Source: Chaetomium olivaceum (lineage: Eukaryota > Ascomycota > Sordariomycetes > Sordariales > Chaetomiaceae). Taken from it: a stretch of 64,000 bases of DNA. A model generated the notes under the pieces. It saw only the letters and a program-made list of their open reading frames with translations, was not told the DNA's origin and ran no database searches. Both the position numbers and the translations under genes were made by a program. Shown piece after piece: positions 45,617 through 58,600 of this stretch. The stretch spans positions 53,939-117,938 of the forward strand of contig JAYWVB010000076.1 of the NCBI GenBank assembly GCA_039881045.1, in the 5' to 3' direction. Every line of letters begins with the position of its first letter. Within the stretch, counting starts at the first letter, position 1.

Positions 45617-48600
45617 GGCAGTAACTACCCCCGGAGCGGGATGGTTCGTCAGGCGTCAGTCAGGCACAAGGAAGATGAGATACGAGCGTCTGTTCCGGCG
45701 TTTGAAGGTGAATAGAGGGAAAAAAGGTTCAGGCGGCGGCACGACAGAAAAGGTTGTGTTGGAGATTCCTTCCTCCACCTGCCCAATTGCGGCTTAGGAT
45801 TGGCGCTTGCGGAGGTGGCGACGTCAAATGGACCTGAAATGGAAATGATATCGATGGTGGGGTCGAGCTCAAACAGCGGGTGAGAGGCGAGGACAAGGAG
45901 AGGCCGGGGAGGTCGCCCGAACAAAGGAGGGATATCCCCACCCCAGATAGCGGCAGATGCCAGCTTTCTCCTAATTCAGTAGCGGTTCATGGAGTGAGAG
46001 TCAAAAAATAGATCGGATGATGATTTAAGTGTGAGAAAAAGATACGGCTCGGTGACGAGTGTCTGATGAAAGATGTCGTCGATGCCGTTGTCGATGTTGG
46101 CGGGGCAGCTGGGTTTTGTCGTCCGTGTTGTGTTGTTGGCCCAACCAAGACTGCGGGCGGCTGAAGCGCTTCCACGCTTCTCGCCCAAAATACTTCCTTT
46201 ACCACAGTATATGCCCAGCTGAAGATAATTGATCGTTTGTAGAGCTGACAGGAAGATAGATAGAACACGAGAACGTAGGCACAAAGATAAGACGATAATG
46301 ACAGCGGTGTCAGCCAGTCTTTAGACGGAGAGAACTCGGCGATTTCGGGAAACTGGGCATGTGAAGCAAGCTAAACGAGGATTCTGAGAAATGAGGATAG
46401 ATTGATTTGAGAGTGGTTGGTAAAACTGGAGCTGGTTGATGTGAGGGCAGCAAACTGTTTCCTTTATGAAAGCGAAGATGCCCAACTGCTTTTTTCCAAC
46501 ATCAGCCTTCCCTATCTTAACCACCTAGATACGAGACTATTTTCTGGGGGCTGTCGAATGGATTTGAGGCATCCTTTAGCCCCTGGGAAAAGAAACAATA
46601 GTAGGACCCTGAAGGAGGGGCGAGTGTGGTGAGTGGTCTGTTTGCGTGCTTGCCAACCGTTTTCGATTACGCCTGGAACCGGGACGGGCCAGACCCTGAA
46701 TTCCCCATCTGACCGCCTCCGTGGCACCGTTTGGGGGGTGTTCGTGACTTGGGGGATGGCCGTCGATTGGCTGTGGTTCGTTGTTGAAGGGAGTCGCGAG
46801 ACTTGGAGACTCTCAGTGGGACCTCCGGGAAGGTGGGGTTGGCTGTCTGGAACGAGCAGTCCTTATCTTATCGGGGCCATTTAGTTGGTTTTCCCCGCCC
46901 TGAGTCCCCGGCAGCAGACCCCGAATCCCCCCACCTCGCCAAACAGGAGGGGTGGGGAACCGGGACCCTGTACCAAATACTTGGTTTTGATCCTTTCTCT
47001 TCTTCCTGTAACTACATTACCCGAGTTATAATTCACTCTACCGTGCCCATGGTATGAGTATCATTGATGTTGGCTACTTGATGGGCTATCAAGGCTCCTT
47101 TGAGAGATCGCTAGGGTTTCCCATGACCAAAAATGGCCTGCTTGAAAACAGACACCTATCCGGGCTCTTCTTGCTCATGTCATGACCCATTTGGATTCTG
47201 ACGGATGGGATGAAGACCGGGGGGAACGAGGAACGCATCATAGCCACATTGAGATATTTATCACCAAACCCCACCGAGTGCTCGCAGGATTGAACTGTGT
47301 TTCTAAATAGCCAAGATGACTGCAAGGCCATGGTTATTGCGGCATTAACAATGCACAAGAACAGAGACATGGCAGCCCGAAGTCCCCTGACTTGACAAGC
47401 TGCAAACACCCGCCCCATCTGACCTATTCGCTTTTGTTACGGCCCTGGAAAGTTTGGCCACGCGACCAGGGGTAGCACGGGGATGTTGGGTGTTGACCTG
47501 ATCCACGGAACCCCTCGTGGCTCCCCACATGTGAACGGCTCGAGAACGGCACACGGGCAGCAGTGAGAGTGGCGTGTCGTGTGTCTCTGGCTCGCCGTGA
47601 TTGCCGCCCGTTTCAGATGGGAATACCGGCCCGCAAACCGATCTCGTTCGCGGGGACGGGCTCCTCTGGCACTGCCGGGATCGACCTAACATCCGGCTTG
47701 TGGAGCCCGAGAGCACCGGGGCGCCAGTTAAACGAATTCAAGGTTGTCGGTTGTGTCCGGAAATGGCGCTGCTATCTGTCTTCTTTTTGCTGTTAATTAG
47801 CACACCGAAGCTCCGTGAAATCCCTGGCGTAGGCGGTTTCCAGTCCATGTTCTCTTCATGGTCCTCCAAAACCCTGGCGCTTCATACATAAGAGGATGAA
47901 AACCACTCGACTGGTGGGTAAAGCAGGGAGCCGTGTGCGCGGCGTACTGGGCTGGGTCAAGAACTAAATGCATCGCCTTTTCGTGACTATCAACTAGGTA
48001 CCACCTCATCACCTGTATGACGAGGCGATGACCCTACGTGCAAGCACTTTTCGCGTGTCTCCTCAGCCGTAACTCGCTGAGTGATCGCCCTGACATGGTT
48101 GCTCGAGCGTCACTTTTGGCAGGGGTTTGGTTTATCAAAAGAGCACTTCTCGTTCGACAGCCCAATGATGCTGCAAAGGGCAAGCAAAAGGGGCTATCAT
48201 GGCCAGGCCCGAAGGGTCAGGTAGTACCCAACCTGGCTGGAAATCCAGGCCGTTCGGGAACACAACGTAAGGGCCAATATGGCTCACGTGGACCAACTTA
48301 GTTGGAGTGCGTGTTCCAGACTGCTTGGAAATGAATCAAATGTCATTAGAAAACACCGCAGGGCTCAAGTTGATGATGTGCAGTTTGTCTTCTTGGCCTG
48401 CCTCTGGCCCCGACCATAACGAGTACGAACATACACATTGAGGCTGTCGAGGCTTTTGAGCATGTGGGTGCGAAGCAGCTGACTGTGTCACCGCAACCGC
48501 TAATTTTGGTGTCGCCTGGCAGTGAGGCTTGTCTGAGTGTTGGGTTGAGGAAACCGGGTAACAATTACCACACACAATTTGAAAAGAGGCATGAGACGCA

Positions 48601-50277
48601 GGCCCGTGGGCGTGGGGTGCAGCCCATCAACCCCCGCAAGTTGATTTATTTTTTTCTCCTTCGTTGCAATGTTTTGCTTCACGGCAAAGGAACCAGATAT
48701 AGCATAGACTGGGCTTGTTAGAATGCATTTCGAAGAGCTGAAAGCCTGGAATGTCCAGAGACATTCCAAGACATCTGAGATCAAATTCCGAATGTGGAAA
48801 ACGATCGTCGACCAAGAGGCGGAACAAGATGTACGATGACCTCGTATGTACATTGTTTCGGGATGAGCGTAAGTTGTGGGCCGCCGCCGCTGGCAGCCAA
48901 GTAAAACGACCCAAAATCCCACCAGCGATGTGTACCTGTCATTGAGGCAGAAGTTGAAATGTGTAATTTGTATTAAGGGTGGTTGAACAGGAGAGAGTTG
49001 GGTTCCCGAGAAATTAAACAAAGGCACAATACAATAGCTTGATCCTTCGGACTCGGGTTAGAGTTGAAATCTTCAGGGTAACAGTGTGCATCTCCATATT
49101 TCAACTGTGCTTGGGCATGTTCGTTTTTCGTCGCCGTGCTGGGCGGCCGGAACCGTCGTCGCTGACAACAGGGTGAGAAGGCCGGCCCTCGCTTATTCTG
49201 AGGCTCACAGGACGAAATCGAAACTGGGGTCAGAATCCGCGCATTTTCCGATGTCATGCTCTGGCTGGTGGTGACGATGGCGTCCCGGCATGTGTCTCAG
49301 GCCTCAATAGCCAACACTGTATAGACACTGTGCTACTGCATGTGGCCAAGGTCACTTCCCCGTCACTCCAAGACTTCCATGGATTGGAGACTGGTTGGTG
49401 GGCTTGGGTTTGAGGTGGGATGGAGATGTGGAACAAGCCGCAACATATCCGATACCCTTGGTCGGCACCTGAGTGGAAGGGCATCCTCACGCAGTAAACC
49501 TGGGCAGCCCAGCCCGCCTTGTCTTGGCCTGGTTTTGCCTCGAAAACCGACAGCATTACACGTGCTGCATGAGGTTTCTTGAGTGGTCTGCGGGGGGTAT
49601 TGACAGTGGCGGCACAGCGTCTCCTTCGCTGCAACCAAGGGAGACGAAATAAAAGGACAAGTCCACATCCTCATGTCTGTGTGCCGAATGCTGTGCATCG
49701 CCGTCTGCGGGGGTGTGCGGTTCACTAGCCCTGGGCTGCGAGGGATTCTACCAAGTGCTGTTAATTTTTTAGAATTTGCGAGCCGTTCCTACCGCTGATA
49801 TTCCGAGACATTGCATTGCATTCCAAGAGGCAAGTGTGCGTTGACGCCGTTTTCTCTCCATACTCCATTCTCCATTCTCCATTCTCCATTCTCGATCGGA
49901 TGAACGCCCTTGCTTCATTTGCTGTTCGAAAGCCAAACCTAGAGCCACCACTGCGATTTTTCTGCCCAACCGTCAGTGGAGGTTCGAGGAAGTAAGGTAC
50001 ATACCCAAGGTACTTGGTAGGTACAAAGGCCGCCCACAGGCTGAGTTGAGACCAAAAGACCGCCTGACACGGCCCCTTTAAATCCGGTGTTGCGCCGTGG
50101 CTTGGTCCCGTCCTCGCAAGGCGACGCAGCCTGAACCCCACCAACCGATTTCTCCATCGATAACTCGGTCGGTCGCCATCTGGCTACAGATTTCCTCCCC
50201 TCGCTGCGAGGAAACTGCCAACCGTTCCCTTTGTTTTTTCTCCTATAGATCTGCACGTAACATTGCTCACCTCAATT
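45617..50277. other. Long divergent intergenic region, 4.7 kb
   Basis: Separates the F-box gene (minus) and the PAS kinase gene (plus). No exon with supporting domain or splice evidence was found. A 7-bp tandem repeat is listed separately. The kinase leader (about 50080-50277) is pyrimidine-rich with short GT/AG pairs. Confidence 0.5.
49861..49894 (+). repeat. Heptanucleotide tandem repeat (CTCCATT)
   Basis: About five copies of CTCCATT, the first degenerate. Simple repeat in the intergenic region. Confidence 0.9.
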
Positions 50278-53200
50278 ATGCTCGGTATATGCGGCGGAAA
50301 CTCAGACAATGGTGAGTCAGAAGCCTTGCGCCGCCGCCTGCTCAGCAGCGCCCAGCGGGCAGAAAGCAAAAGCCGCCCCGAGTCGAGGTACGCTGGGCCT
50401 GTGCTGACACCGAGGCGTGCGCTGCGCTCGTGACAGGCGAAGACACCACACGACACGCCGCCGAGGCCCGCGGCCGCCAGAGGCTCTCGCCGGGTCTGCA
50501 AATACCCAAGAACAGGAGCACCGGCAATCTGGGCACCGTAGCCGAGAGTTCAGAAAAAGCTCGCATCCGCTTCTCCTTCGATGCCGGCGCATCAGCGGCC
50601 GAGTACGACGCCATGTCAAGGTCAGCTCCGGAAAAGCAAGAGGGTCGCCGGCCGTGTGCGGGACGAGGATTGTTGTTTTGACGGACATGGTCAAGACAAG
50701 GTTCAGTCCCGCACTGATTCATCGCTGGGTTACTGACCGAAATTGCTTGTTGTTATAGGAGCTCTATCGTGACCGACCATGACCACGGCTTGGGCATGTC
50801 CGGGCTCAGACGCATCCGCCAACAGCCCAACGCAATGAGGACACCTACCATGCCGTCGGTATCAAGTAGGAACCCTTCACTCAGCGACTTGTCCCGATCG
50901 ACGTCCGCTAGCATGTTTCTCGATCATTCGAACCCGGTGTCACCGTTCCCGACGTCTCCCACCTTTACTGAAGATCTCTCCCGCTTTCCGTCCGAATCGC
51001 TCCATTCGTTCTCGTTCGCCCACCAATCTGAAGACTTGATACACAACCGTCAGAACGTTCTGAAGCGATCCATGGAGTTTATGCGAGACAGGATGGCATG
51101 GTCAGTCTCGTCGAACGCCGGGATAGCGAGCGCCCAAGCACGGGTGACGGGAGACGTGGAAGCTCAGAATATGCTGGATCTATTGGCGAAGGCACATTTG
51201 GTTGGCGCCGGGAATCTTCCCAATGGAGACCCCAACATCCTTACTGGGCCATTAACCGGGCCAGCAACCACATCAAATGCAAACATATTCGACAGGGGCT
51301 TCGCTTTGAGGACGGCGAGCCCCGAGCCCATCGATAGGACCCCCCTCATATCTCCGACCGCCCCGGCACCCCCGCCCATGACGATCGAAGGGGCAGTTGC
51401 CCGACAGGACGCCTCGGTTCCAGCTCCGGATTCGCGTCCGCAACCCCCGTCCGGCGAGAGCACGGGTTCCGAGAGCTCGTCGAGGACGCCAACGAATGAG
51501 AGCGGTGCGAGTGGTACGACGGCCAAGACATCACCACCGCCGTCGAGACGCCCCAGCATCCTGAAGCGGACCATGACGGACACAGACACAGTACAGGCAT
51601 CAGTACAACAAAAGCTCATAGATGTCATGGCGCAGCCGTTCCACGCTACCGACTCGCAACCGCAGTCTCAGCACCGACCATCACAACCTTTTGGTCCTGC
51701 GGGACACCCGCCAGCCGGCGCAGCCCCCGGCGTGCACAATCACCCGACGAGGTGGGTGCCTGCTGCCCAAGCCATCTTCACGACCGAGGCGAAACCCCCA
51801 TGGACCATTCATTCAGCCAACGATCTTGCTTGTTTGCTGTTCGGCGTCACCGCTGCCGAGGTTAGGAAAATGGGCATATTGGAGGTGGTTCAGGAGGAGA
51901 GGAGGGCATGGCTGGTTGGGAAACTGCAGAAGGGCAACCACGAGGATGCCGGGGATGGCTCCGAGAGCGAGATCGCGCAACCGGTACCCACCGTACAGAC
52001 TTCTAGTCTCCTTGGTGCCCGCGCCGGCGGGATCACGGCGAAGCTACTCAGCAAACCAAACTCGAGATCGGTAACCCCCAAGGCTGGGAGGCGGCCAGCC
52101 ACCATTCACAGTGGTGATCCGAAGCCCCCCAAACCAGGGCAGGCACACCGCCAGAGCAGTAAATCCAGGGGTGTACTGCTCTGCGGTGATGTTGTCCCCA
52201 TTCAGGTGAGTACGAAGCAGTTCAGTGATGCAACTCGAGCTAACGATCTGGGTAGAAACGCAACGGAGCGACCGGTTCTGCCAGCTTTTGGGTCATTGAG
52301 AAGCGGGTGGGGTTGATCTGGGTGTTGGAGGAGATCCACGAGGATGTCTCGTACATCGACGTCGATGAGGACGGCACAGTTCTCAAGCTCTCTGGTGCTC
52401 TGGGCCCCATCTGGGGAAACGAAAACCTGCAGCCAGGTCAAGACATCGGAATGTTGATACCCCGGATCCCACGGCAAGGGATCGACCCCCGCTTCGGCGA
52501 AATCGACTACCACGAGATCGCGAGGAGGAAGTATTACACGTGCCGTAATTGCGACCGGATCAGCATCCCGGCTACAGTCGAACAAGTCAAGGGAGCTACA
52601 CAGCTCCGCGTGTCGAGCTTCCCGCATATTGCCGGCATTGTCGTGGTCTGCCCTCAAGACCTCACCATCAAGAGCTCCAACTCGGTGTTTTGCGGCGCAC
52701 TCTTTGGCCACCAGAAGCCGGACGGGATCTCGATTAACCAGCTGGTCCCAAACTTTGACAAGATACTGCGCGTCCTCACCGAGCGAGACGGCGTCCATCT
52801 CGTCGATGGTATTATCGTTCCCGAGCACTCGTTCCGAAAGGCATCGGCTTTTCTGGCACTCGAGGAGGGACAGCCAGACGCTGCTGCGGGTTTCCTTCGT
52901 CCGGATAGTCTTCCGGCTCGCCATCGGGACGGGTCTCAACTCCGAATCGACATCCAAATGCGGGTCGTAAAGAGTGAAAAGCAACTTACGACGAGTAGCC
53001 AGGCCGTTCTAGAGAACAGTGATGATGAGTCACCAACCGGTGAGGAGAGCGACAAGTTTGTTCTGGCCCAAACAGAAATGGTGTACGCTCTTTGGATTAC
53101 TTATTCGCGGCACCTCCATGCTTCGCGGACAAACATGGGCGCGTCATCACCGTTGGTTTCTGGTACCGCAACACCGCTGCACCAGCCGTCGCCAGGCCAG

Positions 53201-54264
53201 ACCCCAGCCCACACGCCAGTTGAGATGCAATCTGATTCGGACGATTCGCAGAAGGGCGAAGCCAAGTCTCCGTCATTGGCACGCCAGTTGAAGGAGGTCG
53301 CCATCACCGCCGCGGCCAAGCTGACGGGCTCGCGGCGGGATTCCGAGTCTCAGAAGGAGCAAGCCAACTCGTTCAAGTCGACGGAGCCAGCACAAAAGAA
53401 GTCGATCGACGACTTCACCATCCTCGAGGAGATGGGTCAGGGCGCCTACGGCCAGGTTAAGCTGGCGAGATACCGCAACACGGGCAAAAAGTGCGTACTC
53501 AAGTACGTCACCAAGCGACGCATCCTTGTCGACACGTGGACGCGTGACCGTAGACTGGGCACCGTCCCGCTCGAGATTCACGTGCTCGACTACCTGCGGC
53601 GGGACGGGCTGCGGCACCCCAACATCGTTGAGATGGACGACTTTTTCGAGGACGAGGTCAACTACTACATCGAGATGGCGCCCCACGGCCTCCCCGGCAT
53701 GGACCTGTTCGACTACATCGAGCTGCGCACCAACATGGATGAGCAGGAGAGCCGCAGCATCTTTGTGCAGGTCGCCCGCGCCATTCACCACCTGCACACC
53801 AAGGCCCAGGTCGTGCACCGCGACATCAAGGATGAGAACGTCATCCTGGACGGCGAGGGCCGTATCAAACTCATCGATTTCGGGAGCGCCGCCTACATCC
53901 GGAGCGGCCCCTTTGACGTCTTCGTAGGCACCATTGGTGAGTTCTTTCCCCCCTCCCCGCATACCACACAACCAATAAATACTAACGCGTGCAAACAGAT
54001 TACGCGGCCCCCGAAGTCCTCGCCGGCCGGCCCTACGGCGGCAAGGAGCAGGACGTCTGGGCCTTGGGAATCCTGCTGTACACCATCATCTACAAGGAGA
54101 ACCCCTTCTACAGCATCGACGAGATCATGGACCGCGACCTGCGTGTGCCGTACACCATCAGCGACGAGAGCATTGACCTGATCCGCAAGATGCTGGATCG
54201 CAATGTCGAGGAGCGGTATACTATTGATCAGGTCCTGGCGCACCCGTGGTGTCAGATGGAGTGA
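50278..54264 (+). CDS. PAS-domain Ser/Thr kinase (Psk1/Psk2 type)
   Basis: Five exons: 50278-50311, 50437-50620, 50759-52205, 52256-53936 and 53999-54264 (introns 125, 138, 50 and 62 nt); 1,203 residues. The first exon is only 11 codons (MLGICGGNSDN); phases match throughout, which supports the model. The N-terminal 390 residues are Ser/Pro-rich. A PAS domain covers about 400-460 (PPWTIHSANDLACLLFGVTA), followed by a second PAS-like region at about 565-740 (VSYIDVDEDGTVLKLSGALG). The kinase domain spans about 940-1200: GQGAYG loop, Lys in CVLKYVTK, HRDIKDEN catalytic loop, DFGS, and APE in DYAAPEVLAG; all key residues are intact. In yeast these kinases steer UDP-glucose use, glycogen synthesis and translation in response to nutrients. 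Full length for the family. Confidence 0.94.
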
Positions 54265-55669
54265 GCGGGTGGTTGGTGGTTGGTGGTGAGGTTAGGGGTT
54301 GAGGCTGGGGGTGGGTGTGGTCCCCAGGTGAGGTGAGAGTTGGGCGGTTGTGGGAGGAAGTTTGCTGTGTGGAGGGCATTTTTGGCATAGTCATAAGGAT
54401 GGATGGTGGAGTTTGGGTCAGATTGTCATGACGGAGGGGATGTTTGTCTGAGTTGAGAAACCAGGTCATTCGAACGGTGTGAGAAGCGAGGGGACGGGTT
54501 GGTTACGGGAGAGAAGCGAAGCTTTGCATCAGGAGCTATGGGATGCAAGTACGACACAGCGCAAGGGGGCAGGGCGGAAAGGACGGGGGGAGGCGGTGGA
54601 GGGGGGGGTGCTTTCCCTTTGATCTTTTCTTTCGTCGTCTCATTTTCTCATCTCGTCTTTCAGGGATAAGCGTCTCTTCGGTCTGTCATTTTGGTTGGCC
54701 GGGTTTTGGTATGGATTTGGCTGCATCATCATTGGTGGCGTCTTTTTTTTCTTTTTACTCTGTTGATTGATGCCCCTGCATGAGAGTTGATAAGATGAGA
54801 CCAGAAGATATGATACCGACTGCATTATTTTCGCATTGTTCTCTCTGGCTGTCTGGGGATAGAAGTGGGAGACTGTGGTTGTTCCTGTGACAGTATGGGG
54901 GGTAGGTGGTGTGAGATTGTTCAGAAGGGATGGAAGCATGGAACGTACACGGGGTGCGGTTATACCCATACTCATCATATATACGCTACAATGGGAAGCC
55001 TGTCTTCCGTCTGCAAGTTGCGGATGGGGTGGGTTGTTTCACTTGTTTCGTTGGATACTCTATATATTTTGGCATTTGTGCAATTACTTGTCGCTGATAT
55101 GGTCTTGACATTTGCCCACTTAACTATTTAGTGTCTCCGTAAACAAATGCAGATAGATTATCAAGAGCTGTTGTTTCTATGTGAGAAGTAAGTATGTTTG
55201 TTCAAACGATGCTTGACATCGGCTGGAAACTGGTGGTAGGAGTGGAGCAGCGTGTATGTACCACATCGTAAAGCGGATGTTAAGTTTGTCTTGCATTCTG
55301 GGTATATCCGCCAACCACTTCGAGAGCTTTGCGCTCGGTGCAATCTTGAGTAAACTAGTAAACAGTGACAAAAAGAAAGAAAAGAAACGGAAGAATAATG
55401 TGGCTGTTGCCCTTCCCTGCATTACACATCCTCCCCCTCTTCGACCCCCAATATAAACCACAAACCTGGCATCACCTCCAAGAATAACCTTTCGAATAGA
55501 ATCCCAAGAAGAAGACCCCCCCCCCCAAAGAAAAGACCAGCGTCCCAAACAGAATCACCACCTACTACTACCCAGCCACCTCCTTTCCCACTCCCTTTCT
55601 CCCTCCTCCTCCCCCCAACCCTAATCGCACCACAACCACCCCTTCCAAAGCCCTCTCAACCCCAAGCGC
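54265..55669. other. Convergent spacer, 1.4 kb
   Basis: 3' flanks of PAS kinase and of the pheromone receptor. GGTT-rich sequence just after the kinase stop and C-rich sequence at 55430-55660. No coding exon was recognised. Confidence 0.55.
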
Positions 55670-58600
55670 CTAGCTCGCAGCATTCGAAAACCGCCTCCCC
55701 ATCCCAGTCCCTACCCCTCCCCCCACACCAACACCCTCCCCGCCTTCAACACCCTGCTCGTCGTCAAGAGCCCGCTCCAAATCCACCTCCGCCGACCGCC
55801 TTGCGCTGCTCGTCTCCGCACCACCCCTGCAGCAGTGGCAGTAGTAGTCGTACTAGTCGTAGTAGTGGTGGTGGTACTAGCAGCAGTACTCATGGCTCCT
55901 CCTCCTCCTCCTCCTGCTGCTGCGCGCTCCCGCAGACGGGTCTTCCAGTAGGCGTTGGCGTTGGCGTTGGCGTTGACGTCGGGGGTGTTGGTGGTCGTCG
56001 TTGTTGTCGGCTTCCGCCCACACGCGCGTGTTATGAAAGACACAGGCACGAAAAGATCTGTAGATCACAATGTCTGTATCTTCTACTGAAAACTGGTCTA
56101 ACAAACTAAGAGAGGGAATCGGTGGCCCTGCGTGCGCAGTCTGGAAAAGGTGGGCCCGGAACCCCGGCCCGGGACCGCAACACCCCCCCCAGACTGGCGT
56201 CTACGCCTCAAACTGAAGCCATCGCCATCTCCTGTTATCTAGTACATTGATATTTCCGTGGTGGTTTAATTCGCCCACGGAATTGCCTTCGCCTTCATAC
56301 CCATCATACCCATAAACGCCACGTGTTTCTCCTTCAACAGCGGCTTCGTCAAGCCGTCGGCTGGCATCTGTGTGCCCGCCACGTGGATCACGTTGAATTC
56401 CCCCTTTTCAACCTTCTCAATTATCCATTTGTAGCGGATGTCGATTGTTCGGGTTCGTGCCTTATTCGCTGGGTTGAGCACTGTTTGATAGGCATTATTG
56501 CTGTCGTAAAAATGACCAACGGGGCCTTCTGTGGCGGAAAGACACAGGCACGAAAAGATCTGTAGATCACAATGTCTGTATCTCTACTGAAAACTGGTCT
56601 AACAAACTAAGAGAGGGAATCGGTGGCCCTGCGTGCGCAGTCTGGAAAAGGTGGGCCCGGAACCCCGGCCCGGGACCGCAACACGTGTCGACGCCGATGT
56701 GCGGGTGGATGCCGCTGTGCGGGGCGGTGAGGCCGCTGTGGGGGGGAGGGAATGGGTGGGGGTGATGGAATAGGGAGTGAGGCTATGGGGGGCGAGGTTA
56801 TGGGGGATAATGGAGTGGGGAGAGGGGTTGGGGGTGTTTTGTTGTTGTGTGTTGTTGTTGTTGTAGCCCAGGGGGGTTTGGGGTTGCGGTAGGGGTTGGT
56901 TGATTTTGGGAGTTGGTGTTGCTGATGATGGGTGGTGGTGGTTGTGAAGGTGGGGTTGGGAGGTTGCCGATGATGGTGCGCCGTGCTGCTGGGACTGGAG
57001 TTGATTTTCACGGGAGGATGCTTTTGGGGAAGGGGTCGGGAGGAGTGTTGAGAAGGTTGTCGTTTTGATGGTTGTTGTTGTTGTTGCTCCCTGTTGTTGG
57101 TAGGGATATGGAGAGAGGGAAGCTTTGGAACTGGTTTGGCAAACGGGGTTGGTAGGATGTTGTAGGGGTTTCGAGCAGGAGGAAGAGGACCGGCTTCAAT
57201 CTGGGCCGTTGCGGTGTCAATCTCGGTAACGGAGAGGTCGGGCCACGGGTTGTGGTCGGCGGTGGAAGACGACACGGTCTTTTCAGGATACGAAAGAGAG
57301 TCGAGGCCGCCGCTCATGGTGAGGTCCTCGTGTTGGTGCTGAGCCACCGAGGACGAGCGTGTCCTGTCGACGCGGCTAGTTATGGAGATTTGCTCGGCGG
57401 TGGGAAGGAGAGAGTCCTTGTGGGTGGACGATGAGCTGCGAGGTATGAGTAGTCTATGAGAGGGTGCCACATAAAAGAGCGGGAAACATACCTTGTCCCA
57501 AGCAGGCTCATACCACGCAGGGGACCAGTTAATGAGCCCCAGCTGAACGAAGAACCGCCGCGTTTCGCACGGGGGACGTACTCCTTCCTCAGTTTAGGGA
57601 AGACATAACCCAAACCGACGGACAGAAGCAGCCCGCGGTACATGTTCAAGGCCTCGGGGGTGGTACCAAAGGGGATAAAGACGGCAATGCCGGCAATCTC
57701 GCCAATGTAGGCAATGTTCAGGGAGGAAAAGGTCATCATGTCGGTGGTGGTGAAGGAGATGAAGTAGACGTTGAAGGGGTCCGGACCAAAATGGAGGGCG
57801 TCAAAGTCATAAGGTAGATTCCAGGGGGCACCTTGGACAATGTTCAAGAACAGCAATACCATGATGAGCGGCAGCACCACAATGATGCAGACCAGCGTCA
57901 TGAAATAGAGCTTCTTCCTGACCCGATCTTGCCTGGCCGCGGCAATGCCGTCCTTGGAGCGGGCGACCTCCCTGGTGACCTTGTCGATCTTTCGATATCG
58001 GTAGAAGGTGAGGGCTGGGGGGCACTGGTCAGCTGATATCAATCCCAGATAGAAGGTTGTGATGACTTACCTGCCATGTAAGCTGCGCCGACAGCAAAGA
58101 CCGGGGTGGGGAGCACGTAGAAGACCAGGTAGATCCAGTTAGGATAGTAGACGGCAACGCACCCAACCAAGGTCGAGACGTTATATCGACCAAAGGTGGT
58201 GAAGTAAGTGAGGATGACCTGGATGACGGGGACTGTGAAGATGACCAGTGCTGAGACGATGCGCTGACGGCGCCTCTCACTACGTGACGGCTTGTCGGCA
58301 CGGTTGAGGGCAACCTTGGAGGCCAGGCCGCGCATGATCTCAAACATGCAGATGTTGAAGGCCGAATGCATGGCGAAGAAGGTGTAAGCCATGATATCAC
58401 ACCAGCCCTGACCCGCCCACCACGTCTGGACGTTGTTGTCACGCCATATCAAGGCATTGACGACAGTTATAAGGTTGAGGATCAGCAGCATGAGGCAGAT
58501 GACGGCGCCGGCAAACTCCCCATTCCGCCAGAGAAGGCGAGCGGGAACCCATGTGACGAAGAGAGAGACAAGGCCGAGGAAGACCCTGAAGAATAGGTTG

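Larger units (their letters stand above)
56032..56683 (-). mobile_element. Internally deleted Ty1/copia LTR retrotransposon
   Basis: Two nearly identical about 149-bp direct repeats flank a 353-bp interior coding the end of a copia-type RNase H on the minus strand. The interior ends in eight G (plus-strand C 56183-56190), a polypurine tract, next to the LTR start TGTTGCGG. The flanks carry CGTGT at 56027-56031 and 56684-56688, a 5-bp target-site duplication; removing one copy plus the element rejoins the host frame perfectly (GVDT-RVWAEAD). Gag, protease, integrase and reverse transcriptase are absent, so the element is non-autonomous. Confidence 0.88.
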
